51,201 bases of DNA from Candidatus Gemmiger faecavium (GCA_019114415.1 DXFO01000014.1:1-51201); one strand, 5' to 3'. Counted from the stretch's first letter, positions 33,264 to 42,800 are shown. The notes: generated from the letters alone by a model not told the origin. Numbers and translations are program-made.

Positions 33264-35690
33264 ATGCCGTTACTTGCGCTGCTTGCAAGCGCCGCGCTCT
33301 GCCTGGAATTTGCTCTGCTGCCCTGTCGTGTTCAAAAGCGCCGTCCCGCCCGCCGGGACTTTGCCACTGCGGGCGCGGTGTTTGCCGGGGTCTGGGCATG
33401 GGCGTTTCTGTTTTTCGGGAAAGCCGGTCTGTTTACCGATTTCGGCCTGTTCCGTCTCTGTGCGCTGTGCGCGGCCTGCGGCTGGGTCTCCGCCTGTGTG
33501 TGCGGGTTCCGCCTGACCGACATCCTGTCCGGACGACTGCGCCGGTTCGCCCCGGCCGCCCTGCTGGTCTTCGCGGCGCTGGGCTTTGAGATCTTTCTGG
33601 GCAACGTCAATTATTTCGTCACCCACGATTATGTCCCCATCCAGCTGTTCGACTATCTGGACTGCGAGGTGGAACGGGGCGAAAACGGCGAGGTCATCCT
33701 GTCGGGAGACAGTGCCGAGCTGCACTTTTCCGGCATCGATCAGCCGCTGTACAATCTGCAGCTGGAAGGCCTCAGCTTCCTTTATGACGGGGAATACCCC
33801 GACCGGCAGGACCCTCTGTTCACCATCTCGGTGACAGCCGCCGACGAGGCCAATGCCAACGGCCTGGCCGGAGGCAGCTGGGACGTGGCCTGGAAGTCCT
33901 CCCGCAGCTGGTCCCGGGCGCTGGATTTCTCCGGCAAGATCAGTTGGCTGACCCTGTCCGCCGCCCCGTATGACGGGGAGTACATCTGGCATTCCTTCCG
34001 CTATTCCCTCACCGGCATCGCGGCCAACGCTCCCCAGCCGTTCAGCTTTTCCCTGCTGCGTTTTGCCGTGGTGGCCCTTGTCCTGCTGGCGGGGTGGGCT
34101 CTGCGGCCGTCGGGCACCCTGTGGAACAGCCGCTATCTGGACGCCCCCAGGCGCTTCCGCCCCTGTGTGGCCGGACTGATCCTGTGTTTCAGCCTTGCGG
34201 CCTGTCTGGTCCCCTTTGCCGACCCCATCAATTCCGGGGTTTCCACTTCCTTTTATAATGTAAACAACTGGGACGGCGTCAGCACCGTCTACTTCACCAA
34301 GCACATCAACGACTGGCAGAAGGACGCTTCCAGCCAGCTGGGGGCCCTGGCCCATTCGCTGCTGAATGGGCGGCTGGATCTTGAGATCGACCCGCCCGAA
34401 GCCCTTGTTGCCATGGAGAACCCCTACGACACTGCCGCCCGCGCCGCCCAGGCCCCCGATGCCCTGTGGGACGTGGCCTATTACAACGGCCGGTATTATG
34501 TCTACTTCGGCGTGGTCCCCTGCCTGTTGTTCCAGCTTCCCTTTGAGGCCATCACCGGCGTTCAGGACCTGCCGCCCTGCATTGGCATGATCGTCATGAC
34601 CATCGCCGCGGTGTTTGCGGCTTTCGGTCTGGTCAAGCAGGCGGCCCGGCGGTGGTTCCCCCGCATATCCGCGGCCGCTTACCTGATCGCTTCCTCCGCC
34701 GTGGCGGGCTGCGGTCAGCTGTACTACCTGCTGCTGCGGCCGTCGGTGTACGAGTATGTGATTTTGTGCGGTGCTTCCTTTGTCATGCTGGGGCTGTGGC
34801 AGTGGATGGCCGCTGCCAACACCCCGGTGGAACACCGCAAAACCATGATCGCCCACCTGATGCTGGGCAGTCTGTGCATGGCGCTGGTGGCCGGGTGCCG
34901 CCCCCAGATGGAGATCTTTGCCTTCCTGGCCCTGCCCATCTTCTGGAACCGCTATGTCACCCGGCGGCGGCTGTTCACCCGCAAGGGTGCGGTGGAATTT
35001 GCCCTGTTTTTACTGCCCGTCCTCTTTGTGGCCGCCGGGCTGATGTGGTACAACTACGCCCGCTTTGGCTCGCCCTTTGATTTCGGCGCCAACTACAACC
35101 TGACTTCCAACGACATGACCAAGCGGGGTCTGAGCCTGGGCCGGGTGGCGCCGGCGCTGTACTATTATCTCTTCGCATCGCCCAGCCTCAAGGCTGTGTT
35201 CCCTTATATCTGCGACATCCGCGCTTCCACCAACTATATGGGGCAGACTATTTCGGAACTTCTGTACGGCGGCATCATCGCCACCACTCCCTTCCTGTGG
35301 GTGTTTGCCTTGCTGCCCGCTCTGCGCCGCCGGCTTTCCCGGCTGCGGCTGTGGGGCATTGTGGGCTGGTGCCTGTTGTCCACGGTGGCACTGTGCGCCC
35401 TGGACGCCATGATGGCCGGCATTCTGTACCGGTATCTCATGGATTTTGCCCTGCCGCTCACCTTTGCCGCTGCCCTGTGCTGGCTGGCGCTGGAACATGC
35501 GCTGGACGACCATGGCACCGAACCCGCCGCCAAGCAGCTGCAGCGATTTTTCCGCACCGCCATGCCGGTGACCGTTGCCGCGGGCATGGTGTTCGGGTTC
35601 TGCCTTGTGTTTGCCGCGGAACCCTGGCTGCACAGCCAGAGCCCGGCTTTGTATCAGACGGTCAGCCGTCTGGTGCAGTTCTGGCTGTGA
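33264..35690 (+). CDS. Large polytopic protein, probable GT-C glycosyltransferase (copy A)
   Basis: An 808-residue protein with three N-terminal helices, an external domain of about 120 residues (about 120-245), and roughly ten further helices. The motif YNYARFGSPFDFGANYNLTS near residues 594-613 recalls membrane GT-C or arabinosyltransferase-like proteins of Firmicutes and Actinobacteria, which use lipid-linked sugars outside the cell. A loop NVNNWDGVSTVYFTKHINDW near 333-352 is also external. No catalytic proof is possible from sequence. GGAGGAGG precedes the ATG. It is followed after 37 bases by a close paralogue. Confidence 0.7.
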   Translation: MPLLALLASAALCLEFALLPCRVQKRRPARRDFATAGAVFAGVWAWAFLFFGKAGLFTDFGLFRLCALCAACGWVSACVCGFRLTDILSGRLRRFAPAALLVFAALGFEIFLGNVNYFVTHDYVPIQLFDYLDCEVERGENGEVILSGDSAELHFSGIDQPLYNLQLEGLSFLYDGEYPDRQDPLFTISVTAADEANANGLAGGSWDVAWKSSRSWSRALDFSGKISWLTLSAAPYDGEYIWHSFRYSLTGIAANAPQPFSFSLLRFAVVALVLLAGWALRPSGTLWNSRYLDAPRRFRPCVAGLILCFSLAACLVPFADPINSGVSTSFYNVNNWDGVSTVYFTKHINDWQKDASSQLGALAHSLLNGRLDLEIDPPEALVAMENPYDTAARAAQAPDALWDVAYYNGRYYVYFGVVPCLLFQLPFEAITGVQDLPPCIGMIVMTIAAVFAAFGLVKQAARRWFPRISAAAYLIASSAVAGCGQLYYLLLRPSVYEYVILCGASFVMLGLWQWMAAANTPVEHRKTMIAHLMLGSLCMALVAGCRPQMEIFAFLALPIFWNRYVTRRRLFTRKGAVEFALFLLPVLFVAAGLMWYNYARFGSPFDFGANYNLTSNDMTKRGLSLGRVAPALYYYLFASPSLKAVFPYICDIRASTNYMGQTISELLYGGIIATTPFLWVFALLPALRRRLSRLRLWGIVGWCLLSTVALCALDAMMAGILYRYLMDFALPLTFAAALCWLALEHALDDHGTEPAAKQLQRFFRTAMPVTVAAGMVFGFCLVFAAEPWLHSQSPALYQTVSRLVQFWL

Positions 35691-35727
35691 TGCAGCCCTA
35701 CTCCCAAGGAAAGAGGTTTTCTGAGCT

Positions 35728-38151
35728 ATGATATTTGCTGCCGCGCTGGTATTGACCGCCCTGGTGTGTCTGTTTTTTGCCGCGGTACCGGCCTATTTGT
35801 TTCGGCGCGGGCTGGAGCGCCGGGACTTTGTCCCGGGTATCGCCGTCTTTGCCGCAGTCTGGCTGTGGGGCATCTGTTTTTTCTCCAAGCCCGGCCTGAT
35901 GGTAAACTTTGACGGGTTCCGTTTCATCATCTTCTGTGCCGCGGCGGGCTGGCTTTCGGTCTGCGTCTGCTGCTTCCGGCTGCTGCCCCTTGTCCGCGGC
36001 AAGCTGTACCGTCCCGCCGTGCTGGCCGTGTTTTTGCTGACTGCCCTGGGCGGAGAGGTTTTCGTCTGTAATGTCAACTATTTTTCCACCCACGGCTACC
36101 GGCCCTTTCAGCTGTTTGACTATCTGGTTCCGGACGAAGGGCGGATTCAAACCGAAGATGGTGTGATCCTGACCGGCGACAATCCTTTCCTGTACTTTGA
36201 AGGGATCAACCAACCGGTATATAACCTGCAGCTTGATCAGGTCACTTACATCAATACCGACGGTGATTACGCCAATCCCGATCCCTGCCTGCAGTTCAAT
36301 GTTTCTGCTTCCGATGAAGCCAATGTTTCTGAAATCACCGGCGGCCGCTGGTGGTATGCCGCCGAAGCTCCCCGTACCCGTTGGCTGACACTAGACTTTT
36401 CGGGAAGTCTTTCTTCTTTAACGCTGGAATGTTACAACTTTGAGCAGAATGAGTGGGCCAGCTTTCTCTGGACCATCCGGGGTATCACCGCCAACACGCC
36501 TCGTCCGCTGGACTTTTCCATTGCACGCTTTGCTGCGCTGTTTGCGGTTTTGTGCATCGGGTGGGCGCTGCGGCCTTCCGGGATGCTCTGGAAAACGCGA
36601 TACTTTGATGCGCCCAAACGCTTCCGCCCCTGTGTGGCCGGGCTGATCCTGTGTTTCAGCATTCTGGCCTGTCTGGCACCGTTTGCCGTGCCCTCCTTCT
36701 CCGGCATCGCTACGGAACAATACAATGCCGCGCAGTGGGACGGAACATCTCCTGTCACCTTTACCATGCATGTGGAAAACGGAACCGGATACCAGCAGCT
36801 CGGTTCTCTTGCCCATTCCTTGCTCAACGGGCGGCTGGACTTGATTCCCGATCCCCCCGCCGAGCTTGCCGAAATGGACAATCCCTACGACCCCCACGCC
36901 AGGGATGCCGCCGGAGCCAAACCGGTATGGGATATAGCCTACTATAACGAACGCTACTACGTCTACTTCGGCATCATCCCTTGCCTCTTATTCCAGCTGC
37001 CTTTTGAGGTCATTACCGGAATCCAGGATTTGCCTGCCTGTTTCCCCATGATTCTCATGTCCATCACGGCAATATTTGCAGCGTTTGGGCTGGTCAAACA
37101 GGCAGCCAAGCGATGGTTCCCAAAAATCTCCGCCGCTGCCTATCTGATTGCCTCCGCGGCAGTAGTGGGCTGTTCCCAGCTCTATTATCTGCTGTTGAGA
37201 CCCGTGGTTTACGAGTACGTCATCCTGTGCGGGGCTTCCTTTGTCATGCTGGGATTGTGGCAATGGATGACCGCCGCCAACACCCCGGTGGAAAAGCGGA
37301 AAACCATGATTGCCCACATGATGCTTGGCAGTTTGTTTATGGCTTTTGTGGCCGGGTGCCGCCCCCAAATGGAGATTTTTGCCTTCCTTGCCCTGCCTAT
37401 TTTCTGGAAACGATACATTACAGAACGGCGATTGTTCACCCGCAAGGGCGCAGTGGAGTTTGTCCTTTTCGCCCTGCCTTTTGTCATCGTAGCCGCCGGA
37501 CTCATGTGGTACAATTATGCCCGGTTCGGTTCCCCCTTTGACTTCGGTGCCAACTACAACCTGACCTCCAACGACATGACCAAACGGGGATTCAGCGCCG
37601 CACGGATCGGTCCCGCCCTGTTCATTTATCTGCTGGCCCCCTCTCCTCTATCGGCGACCTTCCCTTATATCGGCGCAACGATCATCACCACCAATGCCTT
37701 GGGCAACATGATCTACGAGGCCTGCTACGGCGGCATCCTGACCATGACCCCCTTCCTCTGGATCTTTGCCGGGCTGCCTCTTTTGCGCCGCCGCCTGGCA
37801 TGGCAGAAATTGTGGGGCGTGGTTGGATGGTGTCTTTTCAGCGGCCTTGCCCTTGCCATTCTCGACGCCGAGATGGCCGGTATCCTTTACCGCTATCTCA
37901 TGGACTTCACGCTGCCGCTGCTCTTTGCTGCTGCTCTCTGCTGGCTGGCTGCCGGGCAGGCACTTGCCGAACACTCCGATGAGGCCTTGATGCCCAAAGT
38001 ACAGCGCATTTACCGCATTGCCATGCCGTTGTCTGCCGCCGCAGGAATGGTCTTTCAGTTTTTGCTGTTTTTCAGCGCAGCCCCCTATATTTACCGGAAC
38101 TCCCCCGGCCTCTTCAACACCGTCAGCCGTCTGGTGCAGTTCTGGCTGTAA
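35728..38151 (+). CDS. Large polytopic protein, probable GT-C glycosyltransferase (copy B)
   Basis: An 807-residue tandem paralogue of the previous gene with the same layout and the same YNYARFGSPFDFGANYNLTS motif. The membrane parts are highly conserved between copies, while the external domain (about 125-240) has diverged strongly, suggesting different acceptors or ligands. Third-position GC is lower in much of this copy, except in blocks nearly identical to copy A. AAGGAAAGAGG precedes the ATG. Both genes appear to share the promoter at 33165-33194 and the terminator at 38168. Confidence 0.7.
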   Translation: MIFAAALVLTALVCLFFAAVPAYLFRRGLERRDFVPGIAVFAAVWLWGICFFSKPGLMVNFDGFRFIIFCAAAGWLSVCVCCFRLLPLVRGKLYRPAVLAVFLLTALGGEVFVCNVNYFSTHGYRPFQLFDYLVPDEGRIQTEDGVILTGDNPFLYFEGINQPVYNLQLDQVTYINTDGDYANPDPCLQFNVSASDEANVSEITGGRWWYAAEAPRTRWLTLDFSGSLSSLTLECYNFEQNEWASFLWTIRGITANTPRPLDFSIARFAALFAVLCIGWALRPSGMLWKTRYFDAPKRFRPCVAGLILCFSILACLAPFAVPSFSGIATEQYNAAQWDGTSPVTFTMHVENGTGYQQLGSLAHSLLNGRLDLIPDPPAELAEMDNPYDPHARDAAGAKPVWDIAYYNERYYVYFGIIPCLLFQLPFEVITGIQDLPACFPMILMSITAIFAAFGLVKQAAKRWFPKISAAAYLIASAAVVGCSQLYYLLLRPVVYEYVILCGASFVMLGLWQWMTAANTPVEKRKTMIAHMMLGSLFMAFVAGCRPQMEIFAFLALPIFWKRYITERRLFTRKGAVEFVLFALPFVIVAAGLMWYNYARFGSPFDFGANYNLTSNDMTKRGFSAARIGPALFIYLLAPSPLSATFPYIGATIITTNALGNMIYEACYGGILTMTPFLWIFAGLPLLRRRLAWQKLWGVVGWCLFSGLALAILDAEMAGILYRYLMDFTLPLLFAAALCWLAAGQALAEHSDEALMPKVQRIYRIAMPLSAAAGMVFQFLLFFSAAPYIYRNSPGLFNTVSRLVQFWL

Positions 38152-38167
38152 CCTTTTTCCCGCACAC

Positions 38168-38216
38168 AAAAGGACCGCCGTCCCCGGCAATTCAGCCGGA
38201 GGGACGGCGGTCCTTT
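38168..38216. terminator. Bidirectional terminator between GT-C pair and nrdG
   Basis: AAAGGACCGCCGTCC pairs with GGACGGCGGTCCTTT around a 19-base loop. It suits both convergent units. Confidence 0.9.
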
Positions 38217-38237
38217 GCTTATTGAATTTTCTTGCCC

Positions 38238-38786
38238 TCACATTTTGTGGTCGGCAAAAATGGGGTCGTCCTGCCACAGTACCACATGGCCCGCGGCGCG
38301 AGTAGCGTTCATGTCGATGATCCGCTGGTTGGAGGAACCGCGGAACCGCAGGGAAATATCGTACAGGTCCTGCACAAAAGCGCCGTCCACCAGAATGTCG
38401 ATATACCCCAGCATCTCGTCGGTGACTTCACACCGGGAGGCAGAGGGCTGCAGCAGCTCGGTCTCGTAGACGTTGCCGGTATAGCACCAGATGGTCTTGT
38501 GGGGGTACAGGATCTTGACGTCGTGGAGAAAGCTCACCAGCGCCCGCTGGTTTTCCGGCTCAAAGGGTTCGCCCCCCAACAGGGACAGCCCGCCGATGTA
38601 GTCCGGTTTGAGGCTGGCAAGGATCTGGTTGCGGACCTCCTTGTCAAAAGGCTTGCCGTAGTTAAAATCCCATGCAATTTTATTGAAGCAGTTTTCACAG
38701 TGGCGGCGGCAGCCGGATACAAACAGGCTAGTGCGCACCCCCGTGCCGTTGGATATATCACAGTATTTGATGTTTGCGTAATTCAA
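38238..38786 (-). CDS. nrdG: Anaerobic ribonucleotide reductase activase
   Basis: A radical-SAM protein of 182 residues that puts the glycyl radical on NrdD. The 4Fe-4S cysteines are Cys26, Cys30 and Cys33 in GCRRHCENC. Other signatures are SLLGGEPFEPEN and WCYTGNVYE. The start is a TTG at 38786: it follows AAAGGGG and gives the standard N-terminus MNYANIKYCDISNGTGVRTS, while the upstream in-frame ATG would add unrelated sequence across the promoter. It is divergent from nrdD. Confidence 0.95.
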   Translation of the reverse strand: MNYANIKYCDISNGTGVRTSLFVSGCRRHCENCFNKIAWDFNYGKPFDKEVRNQILASLKPDYIGGLSLLGGEPFEPENQRALVSFLHDVKILYPHKTIWCYTGNVYETELLQPSASRCEVTDEMLGYIDILVDGAFVQDLYDISLRFRGSSNQRIIDMNATRAAGHVVLWQDDPIFADHKM

Positions 38787-38879
38787 CGCCGTATCCCCTT
38801 TCCCAGAATACAATATCTTGTTTCCGTCACAGGCAAAAAACCATATCCTGTGCCTGTCCGGAGGGTTTTCACACTTGGC

Positions 38880-38908
38880 AGTATAGCAGACACCCGCCCG
38901 CCATGCAA
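38880..38908 (-). promoter_or_regulatory. Promoter of nrdG
   Basis: The minus strand has TTGCAT (38908-38903), a 17-base GC-rich spacer and TATACT (38885-38880). Confidence 0.65.
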
Positions 38909-39066
38909 GATGCCAGCCTTCCCAAACAGCCATTTTTGTGCGCACCATCGTGTTTTTGTCCTTTTTACTCAAAACAGCCAAAATTCCGGCCGTTTTTTCG
39001 GCACTTTCTATTTTTATCGTTCGGACGTGAAATGCCCGGCTATTTAGTCATTTTCGCCCTTTTCGG

Positions 39067-39080
39067 CACAATATATTGTG
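39067..39080 (+). promoter_or_regulatory. NrdR box
   Basis: CACAATATATTGTG is a perfect palindrome matching the core of the NrdR consensus (ACACWATATATWGTGT). It lies 10 bases upstream of the nrdD -35 box. NrdR represses ribonucleotide reductase genes when dATP is plentiful. Confidence 0.8.
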
Positions 39081-39090
39081 GTGTTTGCTA

Positions 39091-39119
39091 TTGACTTTCC
39101 CCACCTCCCGCGGTAAGAT
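39091..39119 (+). promoter_or_regulatory. Probable nrdD promoter
   Basis: TTGACT (39091-39096), a 17-base spacer and TAAGAT (39114-39119). Confidence 0.6.
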
Positions 39120-39150
39120 AAATGTGCTCGCAAACGCAAAGTTATACGTT

Positions 39151-39169
39151 CTGTATAATTTATATACAG
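39151..39169 (+). repeat. Second palindrome in the nrdD leader
   Basis: CTGTATA (39151-39157) and TATACAG (39163-39169) form a perfect 7-5-7 inverted repeat that contains a TATAAT. It could be a second regulator site or an extra -10 box. No matching -35 was found. Confidence 0.45.
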
Positions 39170-39236
39170 TATCACAGCGCATTGTACCGGCGTGGCTGCG
39201 GTCCACCGCGGGTACCAGTATTAGAGGAGGAGCCCC

Positions 39237-41459
39237 ATGAAGATCATCAAGCGCAACGGCAGTGAGGCCGTATTTGACATTTCCAAGATCATTGCCGCCG
39301 TCACCAAGGCGAACAATGTGGTTGAGGAAGGGATGCGTCTGACCAAGGAGCAGATCCTTTCCATTGCCGACACCGTCCAGAAAACCTGCGAGGCCCGCAG
39401 CCATGCCATGGGCGTGGAGGAGATCCAGGACCTGGTGGAGGACGGCATCATGAGCGCCGGCGCCTACGAGGTCGCCCGCCACTACATCACCTACCGTTAC
39501 GTGCAGGGCCTGCGCCGCACCCACAACACCACCGACGACCGCATCCTCAGCCTGATCGAGTGCAACAATGAGGAAGTCAAGCAGGAGAACTCCAACAAGA
39601 ACCCCACCGTCAACTCGGTCCAGCGTGACTACATGGCGGGCGAGGTCTCCAAGGACCTGACCATGCGCATGCTGCTGCCCCAGGACATCGTCAAGGCCCA
39701 CGAGGAAGGCATCATCCACTTCCACGACGCCGACTACTTTGCCCAGCACATGCACAACTGCGACCTGGTCAACCTGGACGACATGCTGCAGAACGGCACT
39801 GTCATCTCCGGTACTCTCATTGAAAAGCCCCATTCCTTCTCCACCGCCTGCAACATTGCCACCCAGATCATCGCTCAGGTGGCGTCCAGCCAGTACGGCG
39901 GCCAGAGCATCAGCCTGACCCACCTGGCTCCCTTTGTGGACATCAGCCGCAAAAAGATCCGCAAGGATGTGGAGCGGGAGCTCAAGGAGCTGAACGTCAG
40001 CCCCAGCGAGGAAAAGATCTCCCAGATCGTGGAGGACCGCCTGCGCGAGGAGATCAAGCGCGGCGTGCAGACCATCCAGTATCAGGTGGTCACCCTTATG
40101 ACCACCAACGGTCAGGCGCCGTTCATCACGGTGTTCATGTACCTTGGCGAGGCCGGTGACAATCAGCGCCTGAAGTCCGACCTGGCCATCATCATTGAGG
40201 AGATGCTCCGCCAGCGCTACCAGGGCGTCAAGAACGAGGCCGGCGTCTGGATCACCCCCGCCTTCCCCAAGCTAATTTACGTGCTGGAGGAGGACAACAT
40301 CCGCGAGGGCACCCCCTACTACTACCTGACCAAGCTGGCCGCCAAGTGCACCGCCAAGCGCATGGTTCCCGACTATATCAGCGAAAAGAAGATGAAGGAG
40401 TACAAGTTGTCCAAGGGCGAGACCGAGGGCAACGGCGACGTCTACACCTGCATGGGCTGCCGCAGCTTCCTGACCCCCGACCGTTCCGGCAACGGCTGGG
40501 ACAACGTGGCCAACGCCCTGAACTACGACGGCAAACCCAAGTACTACGGCCGCTTCAACCAGGGCGTCGTCACCATCAACCTGGTGGACGTTGCCCTGTC
40601 CTCCCACGGGGATTACGATGACTTCTGGAAGATCTTCGACGAGCGCCTGGACCTGTGCCACCGCGCCCTCATGTGCCGTCACGAGCGTCTGAAGGGCACC
40701 CTGTCCGACGCCGCGCCCATCCTGTGGCAGTACGGCGCTCTGGCCCGCCTGAAGAAGGGCGAGACCATCGACAAGCTGCTGTACGGCGGTTACTCCACCA
40801 TCAGCCTGGGCTATGCGGGCCTTTACGAGTGCTGCAAGTATATGACCGGCCGCTCCCACACCGACCCCGCCGCCAAGCCCTTTGCGCTGGAAGTCATGCA
40901 GCACATGAACGACGCCTGCGCCCGCTGGAAGGCTGAGTCCAACATTGATTTCAGCCTGTACGGCACCCCGCTGGAGTCCACCACCTACAAGTTCGCCAAG
41001 TGCCTGCAGAAGCGTTTCGGCATCGTGCCGGGCATCACCGACCGCAACTACATCACCAACTCCTACCACGTCCATGTCAGCGAGGAGATCGACGCCTTTA
41101 CCAAGCTCAAGTTCGAGAGCGATTTCCAGAAGCTCTCCCCGGGCGGCGCCATCAGCTACGTGGAAGTCCCCAACATGCAGGACAACCTGGAAGCTGTCAT
41201 GCAGGTGATGCAGTTCATCTACGACAACATTATGTACGCCGAGCTGAACACCAAGAGCGACTACTGCCAGTGCTGCGGCTACGACGGCGAGATCAGCATC
41301 GTAGAGGACGACGGCAAGCTGGTTTGGGAATGCCCCAAGTGCGGCAACCGTGACCAGAGCAAGCTGAACGTCGCCCGCCGGACCTGCGGCTACATCGGCA
41401 CCCAGTTCTGGAACCAGGGCCGTACCGCCGAGATCAAGGACCGCGTGCTGCATCTGTGA
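39237..41459 (+). CDS. nrdD: Anaerobic (class III) ribonucleoside-triphosphate reductase
   Basis: An oxygen-sensitive glycyl-radical enzyme of 740 residues that makes dNTPs from NTPs. Residues 1 to about 92 are an ATP-cone allosteric domain. The C-terminal zinc site uses CQCCGYDG and CPKCGN. The glycyl radical motif RRTCGYIG is near 714-721 (probable radical Gly718). AGAGGAGG precedes the ATG. Its activase NrdG is encoded divergently just upstream. Confidence 0.98.
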   Translation: MKIIKRNGSEAVFDISKIIAAVTKANNVVEEGMRLTKEQILSIADTVQKTCEARSHAMGVEEIQDLVEDGIMSAGAYEVARHYITYRYVQGLRRTHNTTDDRILSLIECNNEEVKQENSNKNPTVNSVQRDYMAGEVSKDLTMRMLLPQDIVKAHEEGIIHFHDADYFAQHMHNCDLVNLDDMLQNGTVISGTLIEKPHSFSTACNIATQIIAQVASSQYGGQSISLTHLAPFVDISRKKIRKDVERELKELNVSPSEEKISQIVEDRLREEIKRGVQTIQYQVVTLMTTNGQAPFITVFMYLGEAGDNQRLKSDLAIIIEEMLRQRYQGVKNEAGVWITPAFPKLIYVLEEDNIREGTPYYYLTKLAAKCTAKRMVPDYISEKKMKEYKLSKGETEGNGDVYTCMGCRSFLTPDRSGNGWDNVANALNYDGKPKYYGRFNQGVVTINLVDVALSSHGDYDDFWKIFDERLDLCHRALMCRHERLKGTLSDAAPILWQYGALARLKKGETIDKLLYGGYSTISLGYAGLYECCKYMTGRSHTDPAAKPFALEVMQHMNDACARWKAESNIDFSLYGTPLESTTYKFAKCLQKRFGIVPGITDRNYITNSYHVHVSEEIDAFTKLKFESDFQKLSPGGAISYVEVPNMQDNLEAVMQVMQFIYDNIMYAELNTKSDYCQCCGYDGEISIVEDDGKLVWECPKCGNRDQSKLNVARRTCGYIGTQFWNQGRTAEIKDRVLHL

Positions 41460-41491
41460 TCTGAAAATGCATCCGGCCGGACCGGACTGAA

Positions 41492-41527
41492 GAAAGCCGC
41501 CGCCCGCGGGTTCGGGCGGCGGCTTTC
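41492..41527 (+). terminator. Terminator of nrdD
   Basis: GAAAGCCGCCGCCCG pairs exactly with CGGGCGGCGGCTTTC; the T-tract is short. Confidence 0.8.
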
Positions 41528-41579
41528 CTGTATGCCGCGGTTTGCGCAATTCTCTGTTGCGAGGAAAAGGGGACCATCC

Positions 41580-42164
41580 ATGCTGTATTACATCGGAAAC
41601 AAAAACACCATCGCCCTTTTGCAGGATGAAAAAGGCCGGTTTTATCAGGTGCTGGTCAATGCCGGCCGCAACCTTGTGGTCAGCCGGGACCGTGCCCCGC
41701 TGCTGGCTGAGTACAACCTCAGGCCCGGCATACGGGAGCTGGAATCGCTGGAGGTCCACCAGCACCCCGGCGGAGGCGAGCTGTGGCTCAGCGACAGCGA
41801 GCGCGGGGGCGATATCCGCACAGTGGGCACCGCCAATGCCGCCTTTTCCTACGAACCGGGCTGGCTGTCCCTCTGCATCACAGCGGCAGGACAGGACCGG
41901 AAGAGAATGTCCCGGGCGTACCCCGCCGAAACCCTCCCCGGCTGGGAGTGGATCTGCCGCGAGGACGGCAGCGGATATCTGCGCTCCCTTGACCGCCGCA
42001 GCTATTTTTCCTATACGCTGCTGCCCGATTCCCACGCCGTGAAATACCGCCGGCCCGACCAGTCCTTCGGCCGTTTTGAGGGGAACAGCAGCCGGCCGGA
42101 ATCCCTCCTCCGGCAGTTTCGTTCCTTTGCCGAGCAGCAAGCCCGCCGGGAACTGAACCTGTAA
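41580..42164 (+). CDS. Hypothetical protein, 194 residues
   Basis: No family is recognised. The protein is soluble, rich in Arg, Ser and Leu, with no signal peptide or membrane helix. It begins MLYYIGNKNTIALLQDEKGR and contains a likely beta-rich N-terminal half (repeated short hydrophobic strands) and a charged helical C-terminus. The start at 41580 follows AAAAGGGG; the longer frame begins in the terminator of nrdD. A strong terminator follows. Confidence 0.65.
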   Translation: MLYYIGNKNTIALLQDEKGRFYQVLVNAGRNLVVSRDRAPLLAEYNLRPGIRELESLEVHQHPGGGELWLSDSERGGDIRTVGTANAAFSYEPGWLSLCITAAGQDRKRMSRAYPAETLPGWEWICREDGSGYLRSLDRRSYFSYTLLPDSHAVKYRRPDQSFGRFEGNSSRPESLLRQFRSFAEQQARRELNL

Positions 42165-42190
42165 GTTTTGTCCTTCCGGGAAATTTTGCA

Positions 42191-42234
42191 CAAAGGCCCG
42201 GGGCCTGTCCGCTGAGACAGGCCCCGGGCCTTTG
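42191..42234. terminator. Strong bidirectional terminator
   Basis: CAAAGGCCCGGGGCCTGTC pairs exactly with GACAGGCCCCGGGCCTTTG around a six-base loop. It ends the 41580 gene and the long minus-strand operon that arrives from the right. Confidence 0.92.
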
Positions 42235-42263
42235 TCTGTTTTGTTGGGTATTGGTGCCGGGCG

Positions 42264-42776
42264 TCAGACCATCTCGATCTGGCACAGTTTCATGGCGTCC
42301 AGGGCGGTCCGGTGGCTTTCCGGGGTCACGCAGGCGCAGCAGGACGCCGCCACCCGGACGGGCGTCTCGGGCAGCACGGCCTTCGCCAGCAGGGCGTTGC
42401 TGATGACGCAGATGCCGGTGCAGACGCCGCAGAAAGTGATGCTGTCGGGCTTTTCCGCGGCCAGATAGTGGGCCAGGGCGGTGGAGCCGAAGGTCGGCTT
42501 GTCAAAGACGGGAGCTTCCGCCGCCAGGTCCTGCAGTTCCTCCACGATCTGCCAGCCCTCGCTGCCCTTGATGCAGTGAGGCACAGGCAGGTTGCGGCCC
42601 TCCTGGGTGTTCATGTAATCGGGGCCGTGGGTGTCCCGGGTAAAGACCACGGGTCCCTGCCAGCCGTAGGCCAGGGCCGACACTTCCGGCAGGATGGCCT
42701 GGGCCTCGGCGGTCCCCAGGGCGCCGGTGACAAAATCTTTTTGCATATCCACAACGACGAGCAGATCCTTGGACAT
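42264..42776 (-). CDS. Nicotinamidase/isochorismatase-like cysteine hydrolase
   Basis: A protein of 170 residues with a Rossmann-like hydrolase fold. The catalytic triad is visible: aspartate in VVVDMQKDF (Asp9), lysine in VFDKPTFGS (near residue 93) and cysteine in GVCTGICVISNAL (near 123-127). A close relative is PncA, which makes nicotinate from nicotinamide; other amide substrates are possible. The start at 42776 follows GGGAGG. It is the last gene of the IclR-led operon, 24 bases after the zinc-ribbon membrane protein. Confidence 0.85.
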   Translation of the reverse strand: MSKDLLVVVDMQKDFVTGALGTAEAQAILPEVSALAYGWQGPVVFTRDTHGPDYMNTQEGRNLPVPHCIKGSEGWQIVEELQDLAAEAPVFDKPTFGSTALAHYLAAEKPDSITFCGVCTGICVISNALLAKAVLPETPVRVAASCCACVTPESHRTALDAMKLCQIEMV

Positions 42777-42800
42777 TTTCACATTCCTCCCGGTCACAGG

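Noticed and set aside
38787-38981. N-terminal extension of nrdG to an upstream ATG
   Set aside because: It would add about 65 unrelated residues and cross the likely promoter; the TTG at 38786 gives the standard NrdG N-terminus with a ribosome site.
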